DNA of 22,695 nt from Pseudomonadota bacterium (lineage in GTDB: Bacteria > Pseudomonadota > Gammaproteobacteria > Burkholderiales > Rhodocyclaceae), in NCBI GenBank assembly GCA_021811225.1, contig JAJZPJ010000018.1, positions 1-22,695 on the forward strand, read 5' to 3'. The position numbers and the translations under genes are program-made. A model generated the notes under the pieces. It was not told the DNA's origin and made no database searches. It saw only the letters and a list, made by a program, of their open reading frames with translations. This document shows positions 14,874 through 22,695 of this stretch, piece by piece; the first letter of the stretch is position 1; each line of letters opens with the position of its first letter.

Positions 14874-14904
14874 CGCCGTCGCGCCTAGGGATGTGGCCTG
14901 CCAT
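14845..14904 (-). CDS. Possible 19-residue leader peptide coupling hoxC to hoxJ
   Basis: ATG at 14904 has TGAGGAG six bases upstream, the best ribosome-binding site in the hoxC-hoxJ gap. The frame (starting MAGHIPRRDGDAG) stops at TGA 14847-14845, and one base later ATG 14843 opens in the hoxJ frame. It overlaps the first codons of the longer hoxJ start in another frame. It could be a coupling leader, or the true hoxJ start separated by a sequencing error or frameshift. No homology is claimed. Confidence 0.3.
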   Translation of the reverse strand: MAGHIPRRDGDAGALERGL

Positions 14905-14925
14905 GTCGGTCTCCTCAGGTCGGGA

Positions 14926-16374
14926 CTAATGCACCGTGCACACCATGCACGGGTCGAAGGAACGGACGATATGCTGCACCGCCAGCGGCGCCTCCTCGCC
15001 CTCGCCCACCGGCGCGCCGACCAGCGCCTGCTCCAGCGCTCCGGGCGCGCCCAGGGCGTCGCGCGGCGAGAAATTCCAGGTGGTCGGAGCGACGATCTGG
15101 TAGCTGTGGATGCGTCCGCGCTTGACCGACAGCCAGTGACCGAGCGCCCCGCGCGCCGCCTCGACCAGTCCCTCGCCTTCGGCCTCGCGCGGCATCTCGC
15201 CGACCACGCAGTAGGGCTCGCCCGGCGCCAGCTGCTCGGTCCAGGCCTCCATCGCCGGCAGCACCCGGCTGATTTCGATCAGGCGCGCCAGCACCCGGCT
15301 CATGACGTTGCCGCCGCCGGCGGCGAGCAGGTCCCTGACCAGCGGCTGGCCCGCGACCGCCTGCCGCGCCAGCGCGCCGGTCTCGGCCACGCGGCCGGCC
15401 CAGCGCGGCGCCTTGCACCAGCTGTAGGCGCCGGGCTTGTCCGGCATCGGCACGGTGGCGCCGCGGGCCGGGTGCTGGGGCGCTTCGGCCTCGGCATACC
15501 AGGCGTGGCTGACGTCCTCGCGGATGTTGGCGCTGTCCAGGGTCCTCAGGCCGCCGTCCCAGATCCCGGCCGGGAACCATCGCCCCGCCGCCTCGGGATA
15601 GGCGCCGTAGCTGAGGTAGGTGCCGCCGCCGCGCCCGAGCTTCGCCAGTTCGAGATCGTCGGCGATCATGAGGAAGCGGCACAGATCGCCCGCCCCCGGC
15701 CCCCGCCCGGCGCGCCAGCGCGCCAGCGCGGCGACGCTGTCGATCGCGGCGATCGCCTCCAGCTGATCGCCGAACAGCGTGCCTTCGAGGAAGCGGCGGA
15801 ACTCGCGCAACTGGCGCCGGACGCGGATCTTCTCCGAGGCCTGCAGCGGCCGGGACGAGCCGCCCGGCTGCAGCGCCAGGGTGTGCGGCCACTTGCCGGC
15901 GAGCAGTCCCATCAGCCGCATGAAGGCCGCGCGCGCCGGCAAGACCTCGGCGGCGGCGGTCCCGCTCAGCGCCCGGAAGCGGCGTTCGGCGTCGGCGTGC
16001 CAGGCGCGGCCGCGGTAGGCGGCGCGGGCGAAGTCGGGCATGAAGAAGAGGTAGAAATGGCTGAGGTGATCGGCCAGGTTTTCCGCCGCCAGCGTCAGGT
16101 TCGCGGCGAGGCGGCCGTTGGCCGGCGGCGTCACGCCCATGGCGGCGGCCAGCGCCTGCGCCGATGCCGCCGATTGCGCCACCGAACAGATGCCGCAGAT
16201 GCGCGGCACCAGCACCAGCGCGTCGGCCGGCGCCTTGCCCTGCAGGATCTGCTCGAAGCCGCGGTACAGCGGCGAATTGACGTGGGCGGCGCGCACCGCG
16301 CCGTCGGCGACGTCGAGCGTCACCTCGAGGTCGCCCTCGACGCGGTTGAAGGGGCCGACGACCAGTCGCTTCAT
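14926..16374 (-). CDS. hoxC: Regulatory (H2-sensing) [NiFe]-hydrogenase large subunit HoxC/HupV
   Basis: A 482-residue large subunit holding the NiFe(CN)2CO site. The L1 motif RICGICSVAQ gives Cys60 and Cys63; the C-terminal L2 motif DPCMVC gives Cys476 and Cys479. The protein ends three residues later in His482, with no C-terminal extension, as expected for H2 sensors that mature without endopeptidase cleavage. Glu13 sits in RVEGD. Ile62 and Phe110 match the bulky gas-channel residues described for the oxygen-insensitive Ralstonia sensor, where catalytic enzymes have Val/Leu. It starts five bp after hoxB stop-region overlap, in the hoxA-hoxB-hoxC-hoxJ order. The role is sensing H2, not energy conversion. 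Confidence 0.95.
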   Translation of the reverse strand: MKRLVVGPFNRVEGDLEVTLDVADGAVRAAHVNSPLYRGFEQILQGKAPADALVLVPRICGICSVAQSAASAQALAAAMGVTPPANGRLAANLTLAAENLADHLSHFYLFFMPDFARAAYRGRAWHADAERRFRALSGTAAAEVLPARAAFMRLMGLLAGKWPHTLALQPGGSSRPLQASEKIRVRRQLREFRRFLEGTLFGDQLEAIAAIDSVAALARWRAGRGPGAGDLCRFLMIADDLELAKLGRGGGTYLSYGAYPEAAGRWFPAGIWDGGLRTLDSANIREDVSHAWYAEAEAPQHPARGATVPMPDKPGAYSWCKAPRWAGRVAETGALARQAVAGQPLVRDLLAAGGGNVMSRVLARLIEISRVLPAMEAWTEQLAPGEPYCVVGEMPREAEGEGLVEAARGALGHWLSVKRGRIHSYQIVAPTTWNFSPRDALGAPGALEQALVGAPVGEGEEAPLAVQHIVRSFDPCMVCTVH

Positions 16375-16378
16375 GGCC

Positions 16379-17367
16379 TCAGCGCCCGGCCTTCTTCACC
16401 GTCGGCGCGCGCAGGATGTGGTCGGCCTTGGCGTTCTCGCGCACCCTGGCCGGCGTCGCCGACTTGGACAGCGCCGCCAGCGCGATGAACCAGGCCTTGG
16501 GCATGTCGGCGGGCAGGCCGAGCGGGATGCCCGCCAGCTTCGGCGTCTCGGCGAAGGGGTGGCCGGGGTCCTCGAAGCCCGGATCGGTGCAGCGGATGCA
16601 GGCGTAGCCGCCGCGGACGCAGGAGCCGCTGCCGTTCCACAGGCGCATATGGCAGTCGGCGTGCGCCTGGGTGCCCTTGCAGCCGAGGTGCTCCATCAGG
16701 CAGCCCTGGTCGGAGGGCTTGTCGGCGCTGGCCTTGAACTCGTAGAACTCGTTGCGCGGGCAGCCGTGGTGCACCAGGTGGTCGGCGTAGAAGCGCGGCC
16801 GGCACAGGTCGTCGAGATCCTCGCGCGCGAGGGCGTTGCGCGCGAGCGCGATCAGGGTTTCATTGACCCAGTCGGGGTGCGTCGGGCAGCCGGCGACGTT
16901 CACCACCGGCAGGCCGCCGCCGGCGCGAAAGTCGGCGCCGAGCAGCCCGCCGGGCGAGCCGCCGTCGTATTGCAGGCCGCAGGCGTCGGTGGGATTCACC
17001 CCGGCCGCGGTGACGCCGCCGTAGGCGGCGCAGCTGCCCAGCGCCACCACGTGGCGCGCCCGTGCCGCCAGCGAGACGATCCAGTCGCGCATCGGCGCGC
17101 CGCTGCCGGAGAGCAGGTGGAAGCGGCCGCTGCCGTTGGGACCGCGCAATGCCGCGCCTTCGACGCAGAGGATGTCGAGCGGCAGGCGGCCGTCGGCGCA
17201 GGCGGCGAGCAGGGCGCGCGCCTCGCCGGCGCTCGCTTCCGACAGGCTCGGATGCCAGAGCAGTTCCACGCCCGCGTCGGCCAGCGCGACGAACAGCGGC
17301 CCGCCCTCGGCCCCCAGCCAGGACAGGGTGCAGCCGCCGCAGCCGCCCGATTGCAGCCAGAGGAGAT

Positions 17368-17371
<4 letters not shown>
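16379..17371 (-). CDS. hoxB: Regulatory [NiFe]-hydrogenase small subunit HoxB/HupU
   Basis: A 330-residue iron-sulfur small subunit. It begins directly with the proximal-cluster motif (SGGCGGC, Cys11 and Cys14) and has no Tat signal peptide, which identifies the cytoplasmic sensor type. Further ligands are Cys114 (LGSCAAYGG), Cys162 (AGCPTHPDW), the HHGCPRNEFYEF segment (His201/202 and Cys204), Cys224, Cys231, and Cys240/251/258/261 towards the C-terminus. The ATG at 17371 overlaps the hoxA stop (ATGA) and is preceded by GGAG. It pairs with HoxC, whose gene starts four bases after the hoxB stop. Confidence 0.95.
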
Positions 17372-18821
<1,450 letters not shown>

Positions 18822-18825
<4 letters not shown>

Positions 18826-20552
18826 GCCGGCACCCTCCAGCCCAGATCGCGGTGTCGCGCCAGATGGCGCGGCGTCCACGATGCGGGCGACTTGTTCACG
18901 AAATGATAGCGTGCGACGTGATAGCTGGGATCGAAGCCGTAGAAGTTCCGCTTCATGTGCGCCAGTTCCTCGGCCCGGTACTGCGCCAGCGGCTTGGCCG
19001 CCTCGTCGCTGGCGCGCCGCGCGCGTTTGGCTTCGAGCCTGCGCCCATGATCGTCGGCGGCAGCGAGCTCGCGCGCACGGCGCCCGAGCTCGCGGCCGAA
19101 GGCCTCAGGCTCGCCCGCCAGGCGGGCGTCGGTCAGGCCGCAGGCCAGCGCCGCAGCGGCGGAGAGCGGCAGGCGGTTGTTCATGATCGCGCGGGCGGCG
19201 TCCAGACCCACGCGCGGGGGCAGCAGATAGGTCCAGTATTCCGAGCCGTAGAGATTGCCCATGTTCTTGTAGTGCGGGTTGAGCAAGACGCCGTCCCGCA
19301 CCCAGACCAGGTCGGCGGCGCGCGCGAGGTAGGCGCCGCCGGCGCCGGCGTTGCCCCCGAGCGCGGCGACGGTGAGCTTGGAATCCATGCGGATCAGCGT
19401 CTCGGCCAGGTCGTCGATGGCTTCGATGTTGCGCCAGGATTCGTCGGCCGGACTCGCCGCCGCCTCGATGACGTTGAGGTGGATGCCGTTGGACCAGAAG
19501 TCGGCGCCGCCCGCCAGCACCAGCACCCGCGTCGGCCGCCGCGCCGCCCAGAGGCAGGCGGCCTGCAGGCGCCGGCACTGCCCGGTGCTCATCGCGCCGT
19601 TGTAGAACTCGAAGCGCAGGGTGCCGACGTCCCCGGTCTCTTCGTAGGCGATGTCCTGCCAGGTGCCCGGCTTCGCCCAGCAGTCGGCCAGCGGCAATTC
19701 GGGCAGTGCGCCCACGCGCTCGGCGAAGGCCAGCGTCGCGGGCAGCTTGATCGCGGGGATTTGATTCCGGCTGGAGGGCTCGCGCCTGACGTGGCCGATC
19801 CACACCGCGCCATCGACGGTGGCGACGAGCAGCGCCGTCTCGCGCCGGCCGATCGGCTCGCCGGGGGCGCCGCCGGCGATGCCCGTCTCGGCCCGGCCGT
19901 CGTAGAGCTGGCAGGGCTCGCCGAACAGGCGGCCGGCGACGCCGGGATGGCCGTCGGCGGCGTCGAGCTTGCGCAGCACGGTGGCGGCATCGTCGCGCCG
20001 CCAGTCGATGGCGCGGTCCTGCTGGCGCATCGGGGGCCGCTGCCGGCCGGTGCCGCCGGCCTGGGCCGGCGGCACCGGCACAAAGCCGCCGGCGGCGAAG
20101 CGCGCGACCGCGGTCGACACCGCGCGCACCGCCGCGGCGGCGACCTCGTGGCGGTACAGGCTGGACTTGCGCCCGGGACGCATGGCGAAGGTCTCGCTCG
20201 CCCAGATCGGTCCGGCGTCCATCTCGGCCTCGGCCTGCAGCACCGTCACGCCCCAGTCGGGGTGCAGCTCCGCTCCCTCCTGGACCACCCAGTCGAGCGC
20301 CGAGGGTCCGCGGTCGCCGACGATGCCCGGATGCACGATCAGGCAGACGTGACGGCGCCAGACCGATTCGGGAATCGCCCGGCGCAGGTAGGGCGCGACG
20401 ATCAGCTGCGGCCGGAACAGCGCCACCGCCTCCTCGGTGACCGAGTCCGAGATGTCGAACTCGACCGACAACTCGTGGCCGGCGGCGGCCAGTTCGGTGT
20501 GGATCCGCTGGGTCAGGCCGTTGTAGGCGTGGGTCAAGAGCAGGATGCGCAA
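18822..20552 (-). CDS. hoxX: HoxX, formyl-tetrahydrofolate-dependent maker of the CO ligand of [NiFe]-hydrogenase
   Basis: A 576-residue two-domain protein. The N-terminal formyltransferase-like half (1-~260) has VHPGIVGDRGPSALDWV at 73-89. The C-terminal enoyl-CoA-hydratase/crotonase-like half includes GNAGAGGAYLARAADLVW and NMGNLYGSEYWTY. The family ends in the conserved YHFVNK region, seen here. Known HoxX takes the formyl group from formyl-THF through formyl-CoA and releases CO, giving the Fe-CO ligand under aerobic conditions. The start is TTG at 20552, with TGAGG six bases upstream, eight bp after hypE. A 15-bp inverted repeat lies in the linker between the two domains. Presence of hoxX implies hydrogenase assembly in air. 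Confidence 0.93.
20046..20079. repeat. 15-bp perfect inverted repeat inside hoxX
   Basis: GCCGGTGCCGCCGGC (20046-20060), loop CTGG, then its exact reverse complement (20065-20079). In RNA this is a 15-bp GC-rich stem with a four-base loop. It encodes the Pro/Gly-rich interdomain linker PVPPAQAGGTG of HoxX. Confidence 0.85.
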
Positions 20553-20560
20553 GTTCGGCC

Positions 20561-21610
20561 TCAGCAGATGCGCGGCAGCTGCTCGCCGGTGAGCCAGTCG
20601 ACGATGCGGCGGCCGCCGAAGCCGGTGGTCATCTGCACGAAGTGATGGGCGTCCTCGTGTACCGTGCCGACGATCGCCGCGCGCGCCCCCTGCGGATGGG
20701 CGGCGAGCGCCGCGCGCGCGCGCTCGGCGTCGTCCCCGGCGACGATGGCCACCAGCTTGCCTTCGTTGGCGACGTAGAGCGGATCGAGGCCGAGCAGTTC
20801 GCAGGCGGCGGCGACCTCGGTATTCACCGGAATCGCCGCTTCCTCGAGCATCATGCCCACGCCCGACTGCCGCGCGATTTCGTTCAGGGTGGTGGCCAGG
20901 CCGCCGCGCGTCGGGTCGCGCAGCGCGCGCACCTTGACGCCCGAGGACAGCAGGGCAGCGACCAGGCCGTGCAGCGCCTGCGTGTCGGAGACGATGGGCG
21001 AGGTGAAGCCCAGGCTCTCGCGCTGCGCCATGATCGCCATGCCGTGATCGCCGATGCTGCCCGAGACCAGGATGCGGTCGCCCGGCCGCGCCCGGCTGCC
21101 GGAGAGATTCACGCCCTCGGGCAGCCAGCCCAGGCCGGTGGTGGTGATGAAGACGCCGTCGCCGTGACCGCGCTCGACCACCTTGGTGTCGCCGGCGACC
21201 ACCGGCACGCCGGCCTGCCTCGATGCGCGCGCCATCGAGTCGATGATGCGCTGCAAATCGGCGAGCGGGAAACCCTCTTCGAGGATGAAGCCGGCGGTGA
21301 GATAGAGCGGCTTGGCGCCCATCATCGCGACGTCGTTGATGGTGCCATGCACCGACAGGCAGCCGATGTCGCCGCCGGGAAAGAACAGCGGCGAGACCAC
21401 GTGACAGTCGCTGCTCATCACCAGCCGGCCCGGCGCCGCGGGCAGCACCGCGCCGTCGTCGCCCTGAGCGAGATAGTCGTTGGCGAAGGCCGGCGCGAAC
21501 AGTTCCTCGATCAGCTGCGCCATCGCGCGCCCGCCCGAGCCGTGGCTCATGTCCACCCGCCCCGCCTCGAGATCCAGCCGCCGGACGTAACCCCGCTTCG
21601 CTGCGTTCAT
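20561..21610 (-). CDS. hypE: Hydrogenase maturation protein HypE (carbamoyl dehydratase)
   Basis: A 349-residue PurM/AIR-synthase-like protein that dehydrates the carbamoyl group on its C-terminal cysteine to thiocyanate, the source of the cyanide ligands. It ends in PRIC with the terminal Cys required for chemistry. Conserved family segments include DMSHGSGGRAMAQLI, FANDYLAQGDDGAVL, VHGTINDVAMMGAKP, VVAGDTKVVERG and RDPTRGGLATTLNEIA, which covers the ATP-binding region. The ATG at 21610 overlaps the hypD stop (ATGA). It is followed eight bp later by hoxX, as in the Ralstonia hypCDEX order. Confidence 0.96.
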   Translation of the reverse strand: MNAAKRGYVRRLDLEAGRVDMSHGSGGRAMAQLIEELFAPAFANDYLAQGDDGAVLPAAPGRLVMSSDCHVVSPLFFPGGDIGCLSVHGTINDVAMMGAKPLYLTAGFILEEGFPLADLQRIIDSMARASRQAGVPVVAGDTKVVERGHGDGVFITTTGLGWLPEGVNLSGSRARPGDRILVSGSIGDHGMAIMAQRESLGFTSPIVSDTQALHGLVAALLSSGVKVRALRDPTRGGLATTLNEIARQSGVGMMLEEAAIPVNTEVAAACELLGLDPLYVANEGKLVAIVAGDDAERARAALAAHPQGARAAIVGTVHEDAHHFVQMTTGFGGRRIVDWLTGEQLPRIC

Positions 21611-22695
21611 GCCCGTGTCGTCTCCTGGTAACGGCCGTAGGTGTAATGGGCGGCGCAGGCGCCCTCGGAGGACACCATGCACGAGCCCATCGGATTCTCC
21701 GGCGTGCACGCCGTGCCGAACAGCTTGCACTGCCAGGGCCGCTTGACGCCGCGCAGGATGGCCCCGCACTCGCAGGCGCGATTGTCGGCCACGCGCCGGT
21801 AGCTGAGCGGAAAGCGCCGCTCGGCGTCGAAGCGGGCGTAGTCCTCCCTGATCCGCAGCGCCGAATAGGGCACGACGTTGAGGCCGCGCCACTCGAATTC
21901 TCGGCGCAGCTCGAACACCTCCGCCACCAGGTTCTGCGCCTTGAGATTGCCCTCCCGGGTCACCGCGCGCGCGAACTCGTTTTCCACCTCGGCGCGGCCG
22001 GAATTGACCTGATTGACCAGCATCAGGATGGCCTGCATCACGTCGAGCGGCTCGAAGCCGGCGATCACCACCGGCTTGCGGTATTCCTCGGCAAAGAACT
22101 CGTAGGGGCGGCTGCCGATCACCGTCGACACGTGCGCCGGGCCGATGAAGCCGTCGAGCGGCACGGTGCCGTATTCGCGCACCTCGGGCGACTCGAGGAT
22201 ATGGCCGATCGCCGACGGCGTCAGCACGTGGCAGCACAGCACCGAGAAGTTCGCGAGGTTCAAGGCGTGCGCCTGACGGATCACCACCGCGGTCGGCGGC
22301 GTCGTGGTCTCGAAGCCGATGGCGAAGAACACCACCTGGCGCTCCGGGTGCTGCTGCGCCAGCACCAGCGCGTCGGCGCTGGAATAGACGATGCGCACGT
22401 CGGCGCCGCGCGACTTGGCCCGAAGCAGCGACAGGCCCTGCGAGGCGGGGATGCGCAGCGTGTCGCCGTAGGTGCACAGCGTCGCCCCGTGCGCGAGCGC
22501 CAGCTCGATGGCCATATCCACCCGGCCGATCGGCAGGACGCAGACCGGGCAGCCGGGGCCGTGGATCATGCGCACGCCGGGCGGCAGCAGGTCGGCGACG
22601 CCGTAGCGGGAGATGGCGTGGGTATGGCCGCCGCAGAACTCCATGAAGCTGTAGTCGCGGCCGGGTTCGGCGGCGCGCGCCACGGCGGCGGCCAG
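21607..22695 (-). CDS. hypD: Hydrogenase maturation scaffold HypD (5' end beyond the window)
   Basis: HypD, with HypC, is the scaffold on which the Fe(CN)2CO group is assembled. Conserved motifs are FMEFCGGHTHAI, HGPGCPVCVLP and FAIGFETTTPPTA. The C-terminal [4Fe-4S] region carries cysteines in NRACECGAIL, WQCKLFGTACTPENPMGSC and EGACAAHYTYG. The frame is open through the last base of the window, and the residues before PGRDYSFMEF belong to the family N-terminal helix. The real start, roughly 20-25 codons upstream, is therefore outside. It is the first visible gene of the hypDE-hoxXABCJ block; hypC, B, A and F are expected further upstream. Confidence 0.95.
   Translation of the reverse strand: MAAAVARAAEPGRDYSFMEFCGGHTHAISRYGVADLLPPGVRMIHGPGCPVCVLPIGRVDMAIELALAHGATLCTYGDTLRIPASQGLSLLRAKSRGADVRIVYSSADALVLAQQHPERQVVFFAIGFETTTPPTAVVIRQAHALNLANFSVLCCHVLTPSAIGHILESPEVREYGTVPLDGFIGPAHVSTVIGSRPYEFFAEEYRKPVVIAGFEPLDVMQAILMLVNQVNSGRAEVENEFARAVTREGNLKAQNLVAEVFELRREFEWRGLNVVPYSALRIREDYARFDAERRFPLSYRRVADNRACECGAILRGVKRPWQCKLFGTACTPENPMGSCMVSSEGACAAHYTYGRYQETTRA

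Overview
The window is GC-rich, densely packed bacterial DNA that reads as a betaproteobacterium (Rhodocyclales/Burkholderiales-like). The assignment rests on gene order: the minus-strand block hypD-hypE-hoxX-hoxA-hoxB-hoxC-hoxJ has the order known from the Ralstonia/Cupriavidus hydrogenase cluster. It is an inference, because no rRNA or other taxonomic marker is present.

Left part, plus strand (1-6165): the tail of an unidentified gene, a tartrate/D-malate-type dehydrogenase, then a TAXI-type TRAP transporter set (periplasmic binding protein, fused DctQM permease, DUF1850 protein). A 28-bp perfect palindrome separates the binding-protein gene from the permease gene. Next come an O6-methylguanine-DNA methyltransferase (TTG start) and an overlapping XerD-type recombinase. 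This looks like ordinary chromosomal background.

Middle part, minus strand (6162-12355): a carbon monoxide dehydrogenase operon, cooF-cooS-FAD/NAD oxidoreductase-cooC, with ATGA overlaps at several junctions. An unrecognised 86-residue Cys/His-rich protein starts at a TTG overlapping the cooC stop. Downstream are a NiCoT-family nickel permease with a sigma54-like promoter of its own and a decayed hoxV/hupK-like remnant. Divergent from cooF on the plus strand is a PAS-LytTR gene of the RcoM type, a haem-based CO sensor. The shared intergenic region has three direct repeats at exactly 20-bp period, a candidate RcoM operator.

Right part, minus strand (13473-22695): the H2-sensing and hydrogenase-maturation block. 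HoxB and HoxC form the regulatory [NiFe] hydrogenase, HoxJ is the kinase and HoxA the NtrC-type activator. HoxX makes the CO ligand aerobically, and HypE and HypD build and insert the Fe(CN)2CO group. hypD runs off the window end.

System view: two nickel metalloenzyme systems with separate gas sensors (RcoM for CO, HoxBC/HoxJ/HoxA for H2) sit tail to tail. The CO module appears to lie between hoxJ and a hoxN-like nickel permease plus a hoxV remnant, as if placed inside a hydrogenase cluster. No energy-converting CO-linked hydrogenase genes (cooMKLXUH) and no cooA are visible. The least described items are the Cys/His-rich protein after cooC, the 20-bp triplet operator candidate, and the short ORF that may couple hoxJ translation.
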